Positions 42,895 through 51,923 of a stretch of DNA of 64,000 bases are shown here, in pieces; the stretch's first letter is position 1; the number at the start of each line of letters is the position of its first letter. The stretch is from Clostridiaceae bacterium. GTDB lineage: Bacteria > Bacillota > Clostridia > Lachnospirales > Lachnospiraceae. A program made the translations under genes and the position numbers. The stretch covers positions 1 through 64,000 of the forward strand of contig QXXC01000011.1 of NCBI GenBank assembly GCA_009911305.1. Direction: 5' to 3'. The notes below the pieces were generated by a model. That model saw only the letters and a list, made by a program, of their open reading frames with translations. It made no database searches and was not told the origin of the DNA.

Positions 42895-44265
42895 ATGAAG
42901 AAGTCCTATGAAATGGACATGTGCAGCGGTTCGGTTGTGAAAAAGGTTTTGTCGTTTTCGACGCCGCTTATGCTGTCCGGTGTTCTGCAATTACTTTTTA
43001 ACGCTGCGGATGTGATTGTGGTGGGGCGGTTTGCGGGGAGACAGTCCCTGGCGGCGGTGGGGTCAACGACGGCTCTGATTAACCTGCTGGTCAATATCTT
43101 TATCGGTCTTTCGATTGGCGTAAATGTTCTGGTGGCCCGCTATTATGGGGCTAAAAATGAGAAGGATCTCAGCGAGACGGTACATACCGCGGTGGCGGTG
43201 AGCCTGGTGAGCGGGCTGGCTTTGATTGCAGCCGGTTTTTTTGCTTCCCGGTTTATGCTGGAGCTGATGGGCACGCCGGAGGATGTACTCTATAAATCGG
43301 TGATGTATATGCAGATTTACTTTGCCGGTATGCCGGTGATCATGGCCTATAATTTCGGGAGCGCGATCCTCCGGGCTGTGGGCGATACGAAGCGGCCGCT
43401 GTATTTCCTGACCATGGCCGGGGTGATCAATGTGGCTCTGAACCTGTTTTTCGTGATCCGGCTGAATATGGATGTGGCCGGCGTGGCGCTGGCGACGGTG
43501 CTGTCCCAGTGTATTTCAGCGGCCCTTGTGTTCCGCTGCCTGATGCAGGCGGAGGGAGGGCTTAAGCTGCGCTTAGACAAGCTCGCCATCCATAAGCGCA
43601 AGCTGATGATGATCATAAAGGTCGGGCTTCCGGCCGGCATGCAGGGGGCGATTTTCTCGATTTCCAATGTGCTGATCCAGTCGTCCGTGAATTCGTTTGG
43701 CTCCATCGCCATGGCGGGAAATACGGCTTCGCAGAATATTGAGGGCTTTATCTATGCCTCTATGAATGCGCTGTACCAGACGAATTTAAGCTTTACGAGC
43801 CAGAATATCGGCGCTCAGAAGTATTCGCGTATTAACCGCATCCTTCTGGTCTGCCAGGGAACGGTGACGGCAGTGGGCGTGATCCTGGGATTTGCGGCCA
43901 TGGCCCTCTCAGGGCCGCTGCTGGGGATCTATTCCTCGGATCCGGAGGTGATCTCCTACGGCATGCTGCGCATGTCCGTGATCTGTACCACGTACTTTAT
44001 CTGCGGGTGGATGGATACCATGGTGGGAAGCATGCGGGGCATCGGCTATTCTGTCCTGCCGATGATCGTATCCCTGACAGGGGCCTGCGGGCTGCGGGTG
44101 ATCTGGATCTTTACGATTTTTGCATGGCAAAGCACGCTGACAGTGCTGTATCTGTCCTACCCGGTGTCCTGGCTGGTTACGGCCACGGCGCATGTGATAT
44201 GTTATCTGCTGGTCCGCCGCAGGCTGCCGAAGACGGACGGCAATACAGGAGCTTACGTCACATGA
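42895..44265 (+). CDS. MATE-family efflux transporter
   Basis: A 456-residue, 12-helix cation/drug antiporter in two repeated halves. Family features: FSTPLMLSGVLQLLFNAADVIVVGRF at the first helix (given here in parts: LSGVLQLLFNAADV and VGRFAG), GAKNEKDLSETV in the first loop and NVLIQSSVNSFG opening the second half. It exports cationic compounds using a Na+ or H+ gradient; substrate unknown. GGAAGGAG lies 11 bases before the ATG at 42895; earlier in-frame codons are not membrane-protein-like. Its 3' end overlaps the convergent HTH gene by 8 bases. Confidence 0.9.
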   Translation: MKKSYEMDMCSGSVVKKVLSFSTPLMLSGVLQLLFNAADVIVVGRFAGRQSLAAVGSTTALINLLVNIFIGLSIGVNVLVARYYGAKNEKDLSETVHTAVAVSLVSGLALIAAGFFASRFMLELMGTPEDVLYKSVMYMQIYFAGMPVIMAYNFGSAILRAVGDTKRPLYFLTMAGVINVALNLFFVIRLNMDVAGVALATVLSQCISAALVFRCLMQAEGGLKLRLDKLAIHKRKLMMIIKVGLPAGMQGAIFSISNVLIQSSVNSFGSIAMAGNTASQNIEGFIYASMNALYQTNLSFTSQNIGAQKYSRINRILLVCQGTVTAVGVILGFAAMALSGPLLGIYSSDPEVISYGMLRMSVICTTYFICGWMDTMVGSMRGIGYSVLPMIVSLTGACGLRVIWIFTIFAWQSTLTVLYLSYPVSWLVTATAHVICYLLVRRRLPKTDGNTGAYVT

Positions 44266-44485
44266 TAATGCCGTCGCAGGCGTCGCGTTTAAATTCCATA
44301 ATATCGCCGGGCTGGCAGTCCAGCGCCTCACAGATGGCGTTTAAGGTGCTGAAGCGGATCGCGCTTATCTTCCCGGTCTTGATTTTTGAAAGGTTGACGT
44401 TGGACACGCCAACCTTTTCTGACAGTTCCTTTAATGACATCTTTCGATCTGCCATGACGCGATCCAGTCTTAATATAATGGCCAT
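44258..44485 (-). CDS. Small XRE-type HTH regulator (YozG-like)
   Basis: A 75-residue protein that is almost entirely one helix-turn-helix: LRLDRVMADRKMSLKELSEK, GVSNVNLSKIKTGK and the C-terminal CEALDCQPGDIMEF. Proteins of this size and sequence are commonly paired with DUF2975 membrane proteins, as here: the DUF2975 gene ends 54 bases upstream on the same strand. The ATG ending at 44485 has AAAGGA before it; an earlier in-frame start lacks a site. It probably represses its own operon; that is inferred. Confidence 0.88.
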   Translation of the reverse strand: MAIILRLDRVMADRKMSLKELSEKVGVSNVNLSKIKTGKISAIRFSTLNAICEALDCQPGDIMEFKRDACDGIIM

Positions 44486-44539
44486 GTTCCGGTATCCTTT
44501 CGGGCGTGCAGATGGCGGGAATGATTTTTCAGACACACT

Positions 44540-45145
44540 CTAAAGCGTTTCATCCGATTCCACCTGCAGGCATGTTCCATATTCAAAAATCAGGCTGAGC
44601 GCGTAAAAGAAACAGGCAAACATCAGTGGAAACAGGAACATCAATATGGATGCCCCTCTGAGAATAAAGGACGCTAAAAACAGGATCATCGCGATGGCGG
44701 CAAATATAGAATAACATCGCTTCCAATAACCTGTAATCCGTGGTGTGAAAGGGGTCTCCCCATTCTGTATGGATTGGAATACCTTTAAAATACAGTAAAA
44801 AATATAAGCGCCAATGCCGGAAACCGCAATTTGGCCGGCCAGATTCAGCGCAAAAGCAGAAAGGCTGGGCTGTCCTGCGGCATAATCATATTTTAAAGTG
44901 TGTTGAAACAGAACGTAAATCATCAGCGGCCAGCCTTTTAAGCCATTTTCCTGCTCCAGAATGCGCATGATAGAGCCCTGAAATGCGATCCCTGCGGCCA
45001 GTATAAAAAGATAAAAGAGGCCGGAGCACAGATACACGGCGATAAGGAATTTCGCGGCCTGGCAGATGGTTTTGCTCTCCTCCTGAAGGCGCGTGAGCGC
45101 GCGTGCTTTTGAATTCATATCCAGTGAGGTCTGCATATTTACCAT
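44540..45145 (-). CDS. DUF2975 membrane protein
   Basis: A 201-residue membrane protein with four hydrophobic helices (near residues 35-57, 95-115, 135-157 and 165-187), matching DUF2975; the segment NGETPFTPRITGYWKR between helices is typical. Function is unknown for the family. AAGGAGGAATTACT precedes the ATG. It is the first gene of a two-gene operon with the small HTH regulator. Confidence 0.87.
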   Translation of the reverse strand: MVNMQTSLDMNSKARALTRLQEESKTICQAAKFLIAVYLCSGLFYLFILAAGIAFQGSIMRILEQENGLKGWPLMIYVLFQHTLKYDYAAGQPSLSAFALNLAGQIAVSGIGAYIFYCILKVFQSIQNGETPFTPRITGYWKRCYSIFAAIAMILFLASFILRGASILMFLFPLMFACFFYALSLIFEYGTCLQVESDETL

Positions 45146-45240
45146 AGTAATTCCTCCTTATCTGAGTAAACGTATGTCTTGGAATCTGCAGGCGCAGATA
45201 CAGATAAGCCGCGCGGTACAGAGGCGCGTCTGATAATTTT

Positions 45241-45269
45241 ATTGTACCGGATTGGTCTGGATAAGTCAA
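45241..45269 (-). promoter_or_regulatory. Promoter of the DUF2975-HTH operon
   Basis: On the minus strand TTGACT (45269-45264) and TACAAT (45246-45241) with 17 bases between, about 95 bases before the start codon. The 318-base divergent gap otherwise holds only AT-rich sequence and the ylxM promoter. Confidence 0.75.
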
Positions 45270-45418
45270 GAAAAAATTAATGATAAACATTAAAAAATAG
45301 TCGATATTAATAAACAAAATTGGAAAATTTCTTTTTTATGAAACCATTCTGAGAAAAGAGGCTGGATAGCATGGCGCAATTGTGATAAGATGAAAAAATC
45401 CCTGTCAAGAAAAAACAC

Positions 45419-45447
45419 TTGACACCGCCCCTGTCTTGTAGTATGCT
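45419..45447 (+). promoter_or_regulatory. Promoter of the ylxM-ffh operon
   Basis: TTGACA (45419-45424) and TATGCT (45442-45447), spacer 17 bases. It lies so close to ylxM that the start codon must be the ATG at 45464, leaving a leader of about ten bases. Confidence 0.8.
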
Positions 45448-45463
45448 ATCTCAGGTGATTGAA

Positions 45464-45808
45464 ATGGAACGAATTGTAGAGCAGGGACTTTTATATGATT
45501 TCTACGGCATGCTTCTGACCATGCATCAGCGGGAGATTTATGAAGGCGTCGTGTTCCATGATTTTTCTGTCAGCGAGATCGCCAAGGAGCAGGGAATCAG
45601 CCGGCAGGGCGTCCATGATATGATCAAGCGCTGCGACCGGATTCTGAGGAATTATGAGGAAAAGCTGAAGCTGGTGGAGAAGTTTATGAAGACCAGACAG
45701 ATGGTTGAGGAGATCCACAGCCTGACCAAGGAGTTTAAGAGATGCCAGGATCCGCATCTGATCGAACGGATCGAGAGGATTTCCGATGATATCCTGAATT
45801 TAGGATAG
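45464..45808 (+). CDS. ylxM: YlxM/p13 family HTH protein (UPF0122)
   Basis: A 114-residue sigma-70-region-4-like DNA-binding protein that accompanies ffh in most Firmicutes and is linked to the signal recognition particle pathway. The helix-turn-helix is DFSVSEIAKEQGISRQGVHD followed by MIKRCDRIL; a coiled-coil C terminus follows. The ATG at 45464 follows AGGTG; in-frame codons upstream overlap the promoter. It precedes ffh by 81 bases. Confidence 0.93.
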   Translation: MERIVEQGLLYDFYGMLLTMHQREIYEGVVFHDFSVSEIAKEQGISRQGVHDMIKRCDRILRNYEEKLKLVEKFMKTRQMVEEIHSLTKEFKRCQDPHLIERIERISDDILNLG

Positions 45809-45889
45809 GGCATTTCACTTCAGGATGTTCTGGTTTGCAGCAGGATATGATTCCGGAGGGCGTTCCGGCAGTGATACGGGAGGTTTTGA

Positions 45890-47251
45890 ATGGCTTTTGA
45901 GAGCTTGGCGGACAAATTACAGAACGTATTTAAAAATCTGACGGGAAAAGGGCGTCTGACGGAGAGCGATGTGAAGGCAGGGCTGAAGGAAGTGAAGATG
46001 GCGCTTCTGGAGGCGGATGTCAGCTTTAAGGTAGTGAAACAGTTCATCAGCTCTGTTCAGGAGAAGGCGGTCGGCCAGGATGTCTTAAACGGTCTGAATC
46101 CGGGGCAGATGGTGGTGAAGCTCGTCAACGAGGGGCTGGTGGATCTGATGGGCTCGGAGCGGACAGAGATCGCCTTAAAGCCGGGCAATGAGATCACGAT
46201 CATCCTGATGGCCGGCCTCCAGGGAGCCGGTAAGACCACCACCACAGCGAAGATTGCGGGAAAGCTCAAGTCACAGGGGAGAAAGCCTCTGCTGGCGGCC
46301 TGCGACGTATATCGCCCGGCAGCGGTGGAGCAGCTCCAGAAGAACGGCGAAAAGCAGGGTGTACCGGTATTTTCGATGGGAACTGGCCATAAGCCGGTGA
46401 ACATCGCCAGGGCGGCGGTGGAGCACGCGGCGAAGAACGGGTTCAATGTCGTGATCCTCGATACAGCAGGGCGTCTTCATATCGACGAGGATATGATGAA
46501 CGAGCTGGTGGAGATCAAGGAGAATGTGGAGGTATTTCAGACGCTTCTGGTGGTTGACGCCATGACCGGGCAGGACGCGGTGAATGTGGCCGGCTCCTTT
46601 GAGGAGAAGATCGGGATTGACGGCGTGATTCTGACAAAGCTGGACGGCGATACGAGGGGCGGGGCGGCCCTGTCCGTCAAGGCAGTGACCGGAAAGCCGA
46701 TCCTGTATGTGGGTATGGGCGAGAAGCTCTCGGATCTGGAGCCGTTTTATCCGGATCGGATGGCGTCCAGGATTTTGGGCATGGGCGATATCCTGTCCAT
46801 TATCGACAAGGCGGCGGCTGTGATCGACGAGGATCAGGCCAGGGCGCTCGGCCAGAAGCTCAAAAAGGCGGAATTTGACTACAATGATTTCCTGGAGCAG
46901 ATGAACCAGATCAAGAAGATGGGCGGCATGGCCAGTATTTTGAGCATGATGCCCGGCATGAACCAGATAAAGGATCTGGATCTGGATGGCAATGAGAAAG
47001 CCATGGGCCGCGTGGAAGCCATTATTCTGTCCATGACGGCAGAGGAGCGAAGAGATCCGGATCTGATGAATCCCTCGCGCAAGAAGCGCATCGCCAGGGG
47101 GGCCGGCGTGGATATCGCGGAGGTCAACCGCCTGGTCAAGCAGTTCGGGGAGATGAAGAAGATGATGAAGCAGCTTCCCGGCATGATGGGAGGCGGAAAG
47201 CGCAGAGGAGGCCTGGGCGGCATGTTTGGGAAGATGAAGCTGCCGTTTTAG
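45890..47251 (+). CDS. ffh: Signal recognition particle protein Ffh
   Basis: A 453-residue GTPase that binds 4.5S RNA and signal peptides and delivers ribosomes to FtsY. The N domain starts AFESLADKLQNVFKNL; the GTPase G1 is GLQGAGKTTT, G3 DTAGRL, G4 TKLDGD. The Met-rich M domain at the end (MMPGMNQIKDL, KKMMKQLPGMMGG) binds signal peptides. GGGAGG lies 7 bases before the ATG. Normal length. First core gene of the ffh-rpsP-khpA-rimM-trmD block. Confidence 0.98.
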   Translation: MAFESLADKLQNVFKNLTGKGRLTESDVKAGLKEVKMALLEADVSFKVVKQFISSVQEKAVGQDVLNGLNPGQMVVKLVNEGLVDLMGSERTEIALKPGNEITIILMAGLQGAGKTTTTAKIAGKLKSQGRKPLLAACDVYRPAAVEQLQKNGEKQGVPVFSMGTGHKPVNIARAAVEHAAKNGFNVVILDTAGRLHIDEDMMNELVEIKENVEVFQTLLVVDAMTGQDAVNVAGSFEEKIGIDGVILTKLDGDTRGGAALSVKAVTGKPILYVGMGEKLSDLEPFYPDRMASRILGMGDILSIIDKAAAVIDEDQARALGQKLKKAEFDYNDFLEQMNQIKKMGGMASILSMMPGMNQIKDLDLDGNEKAMGRVEAIILSMTAEERRDPDLMNPSRKKRIARGAGVDIAEVNRLVKQFGEMKKMMKQLPGMMGGGKRRGGLGGMFGKMKLPF

Positions 47252-47380
47252 GCGTAACATGGTTAGTATGATGCGGTTCGTATGATAAGCGGTTTCATTC
47301 CCCTTTGAGGGGGATGGGAGCGGATGTACAGCCTGCATTATCTATATTATAGAAAGAACATTTAAGGGAGGTGAATGAAG

Positions 47381-47620
47381 ATGGTAAAGATGAGACTGAA
47401 AAGAATGGGCCAGAAGAAGGCGCCTTTCTATAGAATTGTTGTTGCAGATTCCAGATCCCCGAGAGACGGAAGATTCATCGAGCAGGTTGGCTACTATGAT
47501 CCGAATACGGATCCGAGCACGATCAAGTTCGACGAGGAGGCTGCAAAGAAGTGGTTAGCAACAGGTGCTCAGCCAACCGAGACCGTCGGTAAGCTTTTAA
47601 AAATCGCCGGTATCCAGTAA
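47381..47620 (+). CDS. rpsP: 30S ribosomal protein S16
   Basis: A 79-residue S16 protein ([20 protein letters not shown], then [13 protein letters not shown]). The ATG at 47381 is preferred: AGGGAGGTG lies 7 bases before it, while the ATG at 47375 is too close to that site. It lies between ffh and khpA, the usual order. Confidence 0.97.
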   Translation: MVKMRLKRMGQKKAPFYRIVVADSRSPRDGRFIEQVGYYDPNTDPSTIKFDEEAAKKWLATGAQPTETVGKLLKIAGIQ

Positions 47621-47648
47621 ACCAGCTCAGCCTGTGAGGTAAATGGTT

Positions 47649-47876
47649 ATGAAAGAATTAGTTGAGATTATCGCGAAAGCGCTGGTTGAGAACCCAACTG
47701 AAGTTACTGTGACGGAAACGGTGAAGGATGACGAGATTGTGCTGGAGCTGAAGGTCGCGCCTTCCGATATGGGCAAGGTGATCGGCAAGCAGGGCAGGAT
47801 TGCAAAGGCGATCCGCTCTGTCGTGAAAGCGGCGGCTTCCAGGGACAATAAAAAAGTAATTGTTGAGATTCAGTAA
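47649..47876 (+). CDS. khpA: KH-domain RNA-binding protein KhpA (YlqC)
   Basis: A 75-residue single KH domain; the RNA-binding GxxG loop is GKQG in VIGKQGRIAKAIR. KhpA works with KhpB (Jag) in Firmicutes to control cell division and RNA. The start at 47649 has GAGGT 8 bases upstream and gives the canonical MKELVEIIAKAL; the ATG at 47643 is too close. A perfect terminator hairpin begins two bases after its stop. Confidence 0.96.
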   Translation: MKELVEIIAKALVENPTEVTVTETVKDDEIVLELKVAPSDMGKVIGKQGRIAKAIRSVVKAAASRDNKKVIVEIQ

Positions 47877-47877
47877 C

Positions 47878-47914
47878 AAAAAAGCCGTTGTTCCGTGAGG
47901 ATGACGGCTTTTTT
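47878..47914 (+). terminator. Terminator between khpA and rimM
   Basis: AAAAAAGCCGT (47878-47888) pairs perfectly with ACGGCTTTTTT (47904-47914). It is a full rho-independent terminator inside an otherwise conserved operon. It should reduce rimM-trmD transcription relative to rpsP-khpA unless read through. Confidence 0.85.
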
Positions 47915-47942
47915 CTGCGCAAAGGCGCATGAGGAGGAAGAG

Positions 47943-48455
47943 ATGGAGGAGTTTCTGCGTGTGGGAGTGATCACATCTACCCACGGGCTTCGGGGAGAGG
48001 TAAAGGTATTTCCCACAACGGATGATGTGAAACGTTTTAAGAGCCTTAAGAGGGCTGTGATCGATACAGGGGCGGGGCTTCTTCCGGTGGAGATAAGCCA
48101 GGTTCGTTTCTTTAAAAATCTGGCGATCCTGAAATTTAAGGATCTGGACTCGATTAACGATGTGGAGCCGTACCGGAAGCGGGATCTTCTGGTGAGACGC
48201 GAGGACGCGGTTCCTCTGGGGCCGGACGAGCATTTTATAGCGGATCTGATCGGGCTTTCGGTGGTAACGGACGCCGGGGAGGAATTCGGGACGGTGCGGG
48301 ATATCCTGCAGACAGGGGCAAATGATGTGTATGTCATTGACGGCAGGGATGGAAAGGAATATCTGTTTCCATCGATCAGAGAGTGCATCCTGGATGTGAA
48401 TCTGGAACAGGGCCAGGTGACGGTCCACATCATGGACGGGCTTCTGGATCTGTGA
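47943..48455 (+). CDS. rimM: 16S rRNA processing protein RimM
   Basis: A 170-residue ribosome maturation factor for the 30S head; it binds S19. The N-terminal domain is FLRVGVITSTHGLRGEVKVF and the PRC-barrel follows (ADLIGLSVVTDAGEEFGTV, then YLFPSIRECILDVNLEQG). The ATG at 47943 follows GAGGAGGAAGAG; an earlier in-frame start overlaps the terminator. trmD starts 31 bases after its end. Confidence 0.96.
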   Translation: MEEFLRVGVITSTHGLRGEVKVFPTTDDVKRFKSLKRAVIDTGAGLLPVEISQVRFFKNLAILKFKDLDSINDVEPYRKRDLLVRREDAVPLGPDEHFIADLIGLSVVTDAGEEFGTVRDILQTGANDVYVIDGRDGKEYLFPSIRECILDVNLEQGQVTVHIMDGLLDL

Positions 48456-48486
48456 CGTATACGAACGCGCTGTGGAGAGAACATAC

Positions 48487-49236
48487 ATGCATTTTCATAT
48501 TCTTACCCTGTTTCCGGAGATGGTGACAGGGACTTTAAATACAAGCATTACGGGCCGCGCGATGGAAAAGGGGCTGATCCGGGTGGATGCGGTCAATATC
48601 CGGGATTATTCTAAAGATAAGCATCATCATGTGGACGACGCCCCGTACGGAGGGGGAGCCGGGATGGTGATGCAGCCGGGTCCTGTGTTTGACGCCTATG
48701 AGGCCCTGGCCGCCCGCCTGGGGAAGCGTCCCAGGGTTCTCTATATGACGCCCCAGGGGCGTGTGTTTAACCAGGACATCGCCGGGGAGCTCGCGCAGGA
48801 GGAGGATCTGGTCTTCCTGTGCGGCCATTATGAGGGCATTGACGAGCGCGTGCTGGAGATGATTGTCACGGATCCGCTCTCGATCGGCGATTACGTGCTC
48901 ACCGGGGGCGAGCTGCCGGCTATGGTGATGATTGACTGCATCAGCCGTCTGATCCCCGGGGTGCTGAACAATGACGTTTCCGCCGAGTTTGAGTCTTTTC
49001 ACGACAATCTTCTGGAGTACCCGCAGTATACGCGGCCGGAATCGTTTATGGGCAGGCGCGTGCCGGAGGTGCTGCTGTCCGGACACCACAAAAATATCGG
49101 GCAGTGGAGACGTCAGAAGGCGATAGAGAGGACGCTTCGGGCGCGGCCGGATTTGCTTGAACAGGCGTCCCTGACGCCAGAGGAGCAGGCGTTTTTGGAG
49201 GAGCTTAAGAAAAGCGCGGAGTTGACAAACGGATAG
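48487..49236 (+). CDS. trmD: tRNA (guanine37-N1)-methyltransferase
   Basis: A 249-residue SPOUT-class knotted methyltransferase that makes m1G37 in tRNAs reading codons starting with C and so prevents +1 frameshifting. Key segments: HILTLFPEMV, DDAPYGGGAGMVM, CGHYEGIDERV and SIGDYVLTGGELPAM (the SAM knot). GGAGAGA precedes the ATG at 48487. In most Firmicutes rplS follows immediately; here a 5.2-kb signalling cassette intervenes. Confidence 0.97.
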   Translation: MHFHILTLFPEMVTGTLNTSITGRAMEKGLIRVDAVNIRDYSKDKHHHVDDAPYGGGAGMVMQPGPVFDAYEALAARLGKRPRVLYMTPQGRVFNQDIAGELAQEEDLVFLCGHYEGIDERVLEMIVTDPLSIGDYVLTGGELPAMVMIDCISRLIPGVLNNDVSAEFESFHDNLLEYPQYTRPESFMGRRVPEVLLSGHHKNIGQWRRQKAIERTLRARPDLLEQASLTPEEQAFLEELKKSAELTNG

Positions 49237-49401
49237 CCGGGATATATAATGAAGAAGAATTTTGTTCTTGCAAAATGGTATGCCTGCCGCGGGCCGCTTA
49301 TCGCAGAATGTGCGTAAAAGCCTGTCCCGCAGCGTGGTAAATCCTGCCTCCGGCCGGGCTTAATCAGGCTGATTGATATCAATAATTAAGGAAGGATACT
49401 C

Positions 49402-51483
49402 ATGAGAAACAAGCAGAAAATTTTGATCGCAGACGACTCAGAGATGAACCGCGCTATCTTAACAGAGATGCTGGACGCAGAGTATGAGATTATTGAGGCA
49501 GAGGATGGGACAGAGGCCGTAGCGGCGCTGCAGAAGTACGGAACCGAGCTTTCCCTGGTCCTCCTTGACATTGTTATGCCGAAGATGGATGGCTTTGGCG
49601 TTCTTATGGTTATGGATCAGCACCGGTGGATTGATGATATTCCGGTTATTATGATCTCAGCGGAAAATTCGTCTTTTCAGATTGAAAGGGCATATGATCT
49701 GGGAGTTACGGATTTTATTAACAGGCCCTTTGACGCGCGTGTGGTCCATCGCAGGGTGGTCAACACGCTTCTTCTGTATACCAAGCAGAAGCGCCTGATC
49801 GATCTGGTAACGGAACAGATCTATGAAAAAGAGAAGCAGAGCAGCCTGATGGTGGATATCTTAAGCCACATCGTTGAATTCCGGAACGGGGAGAGCGGCC
49901 TGCATGTGCTGCATATCCGTGTGCTGACCGAGCTGTTTTTGAAGCAGCTTGTCACGATGACGGATCAGTATCCTCTCACCCAGACGGATATTTCGATGAT
50001 CAGCACAGCGTCTGCGCTCCATGATATCGGGAAAATCTCCATATCCGGGAAGATTCTGAATAAACCCGGGAGACTGACCGAGGAAGAGTTTGCCATTATG
50101 AAGACGCACTCCGCGATCGGCGCGGACATCCTGCGGCAGCTTCCTTTCCATCAGAACTCACCGCACGTGAAGACGGCGTATGAAATCTGCCGCTGGCATC
50201 ATGAGCGATACGACGGCCGGGGGTATCCGGACGGCTTAAAGGGAGATGAGATCCCGATCTCGGCGCAGATCGTGGCCCTGGCGGACGTCTATGACGCGCT
50301 TACCAGCGAGAGAGTATATAAAAAGGCGATCCCGCACGAGGAGGCGGTCAGGATGATCCTGGACGGCCAGTGCGGCGTGTTTAACCCGCTCCTGCTCGAA
50401 TGTCTGACAGCGGTTTCGGAAAGCCTTCCGGAGGAGCTTAAGCAGGATACGGCCAGGATGGATCCCGAAGGGGTAAAGGAGCTCACGGAGGAGCTTCTGC
50501 GCCGCCATGAGATCACGTCCTCGGAGCGCACGCTCCAGCTTCTGGAGCATGAGCGTATGAAATACAGCTTTTTCGCCTCTCTTTCAGAGGAGATTCAGTT
50601 TGAATATACGGAGGTTCCGTCCATGCTCAGCCTCTCCTCGTGGGGAGCGGAGCGTCTTGGGCTTCCGGAGATGATCATGGATCCCATGCATGACGATCAG
50701 GTATGCTCGATCGCGGATATGGAGCGCATCGGAAGGCTCAGAAAGCTTCTGCGCGCCACGACGCCGGAGCAGCCGAACGTGCAGTATGAGTGCAAGCTGT
50801 CCGTGGGAGGGATTGAGCGGTGGGCGCGCTTTATCTGCAGGGCGATCTGGTCGGCCGATATGCCGCCGCAGTATATGGGCGCGTTTGGCAAGACGGTTGA
50901 TATCCACGAGGAGCGCCTGCGGATTGAACATCTGGAGCATGAGGTGGCTCATGACACGCTGACAGGGCTTTTGAACCACAAGCATGCGAGAAAGCGGATT
51001 GTCTCTCAGATGAAGGACGATCCGGGCGCGAAATTCGCCCTGGCGGTTCTTGACCTGGATGATTTTAAGTCTGCAAATGATACATACGGCCATATGTTCG
51101 GCGATGAGGTGCTCAAGTATTCTGCCAATCAGTTAAAGAGCAGTGTGCGGGGCAATGATATAGTGGCCCGCATCGGCGGAGACGAATTCCTGATTTTCTT
51201 AAAGTGCGAGAAGAACCTGGAGGCGATCATGGATCGGATCTTCCATTCACTGCTTGGAACGTATAAGGCATTTCCGATCTCGTTCAGCATGGGCGTTGCG
51301 CAGACGGAGATCGCCGGGACGGACTATCCGGGCCTGTTCCAGGCGGCGGATCACGCGCTTTACACCGTGAAACGCAGCGGTTCCGGGCGTTATTGCTTTT
51401 ATGATACATCGATGCAGGAGGGAAATGTCACCTTTTCCATGATCGATAAGGTATATGAAGAGGACGGCAGGGACGACGGGTGA
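49402..51483 (+). CDS. Response regulator with HD-GYP and GGDEF output domains
   Basis: A 693-residue cytoplasmic regulator of c-di-GMP. Residues 1-125 are a receiver (phosphoacceptor Asp in LVLLDIVMPKMDG); the usual Lys before Pro is Arg here (FINRPFDAR). Residues about 150-350 are an HD-GYP phosphodiesterase: LHDIGKISI, ILNKPGRL, and HHERYDGRGYPDG from residue 266. A PAS-like linker follows, then a GGDEF domain with an intact GGDEF at 592-596 and LTGLLNHKHA, DLDDFKSANDTYGH. Both making and breaking activities appear intact. TAAGGAAGG precedes the ATG. It is the likely endpoint of the Hpt and kinase genes next to it. Confidence 0.93.
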   Translation: MRNKQKILIADDSEMNRAILTEMLDAEYEIIEAEDGTEAVAALQKYGTELSLVLLDIVMPKMDGFGVLMVMDQHRWIDDIPVIMISAENSSFQIERAYDLGVTDFINRPFDARVVHRRVVNTLLLYTKQKRLIDLVTEQIYEKEKQSSLMVDILSHIVEFRNGESGLHVLHIRVLTELFLKQLVTMTDQYPLTQTDISMISTASALHDIGKISISGKILNKPGRLTEEEFAIMKTHSAIGADILRQLPFHQNSPHVKTAYEICRWHHERYDGRGYPDGLKGDEIPISAQIVALADVYDALTSERVYKKAIPHEEAVRMILDGQCGVFNPLLLECLTAVSESLPEELKQDTARMDPEGVKELTEELLRRHEITSSERTLQLLEHERMKYSFFASLSEEIQFEYTEVPSMLSLSSWGAERLGLPEMIMDPMHDDQVCSIADMERIGRLRKLLRATTPEQPNVQYECKLSVGGIERWARFICRAIWSADMPPQYMGAFGKTVDIHEERLRIEHLEHEVAHDTLTGLLNHKHARKRIVSQMKDDPGAKFALAVLDLDDFKSANDTYGHMFGDEVLKYSANQLKSSVRGNDIVARIGGDEFLIFLKCEKNLEAIMDRIFHSLLGTYKAFPISFSMGVAQTEIAGTDYPGLFQAADHALYTVKRSGSGRYCFYDTSMQEGNVTFSMIDKVYEEDGRDDG

Positions 51484-51553
51484 CACTTGAATAACACAGG
51501 AATGAAGGCCGCCGGGTATGGGGACGGTTACAGAGAACAGGAGGGAAAGCGAT

Positions 51554-51922
51554 ATGATGAGCCTGGAAGCATGCTATGACGCGCTTGGAGGAAACTATAA
51601 GGCGGTGCTTGGCCGCTTAAGCAGCGAGCGGATTGTCAAAAAATTTGTACTGAAATTTTTGAATGATCAGAGCTACGTCCTGCTGGAGCAGTCCATGCAG
51701 GATAAAAATTATGAGGAAGCCTTCCGGGCGGCGCATACGATCAAGGGAGTGTGCCAGAATCTGAGCTTTGACAGGCTCGGCGATTCCAGCAGCCGCCTGG
51801 CGGAGGCGCTGCGGTCCGGGTGGACGCCGGAGGCGGACGCTCTTGTGGACGAGGTAAAGCGGGATTACCAGGAAACCGCAGACGCGATCCGGGCGTTCCA
51901 GACAGAAAATGGGGAGAGTTAA
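51554..51922 (+). CDS. Stand-alone Hpt phosphotransfer protein
   Basis: A 122-residue helical-bundle protein carrying the Hpt signature AAHTIKGVCQNLSF, whose His shuttles phosphate between receivers. AGGAGG lies 9 bases before the ATG at 51554. It sits between the receiver-GGDEF gene and the hybrid kinase gene and nearly abuts the latter, so it likely links the kinase's C-terminal receivers to the response regulator. Confidence 0.9.
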   Translation: MMSLEACYDALGGNYKAVLGRLSSERIVKKFVLKFLNDQSYVLLEQSMQDKNYEEAFRAAHTIKGVCQNLSFDRLGDSSSRLAEALRSGWTPEADALVDEVKRDYQETADAIRAFQTENGES

Positions 51923-51923
51923 G

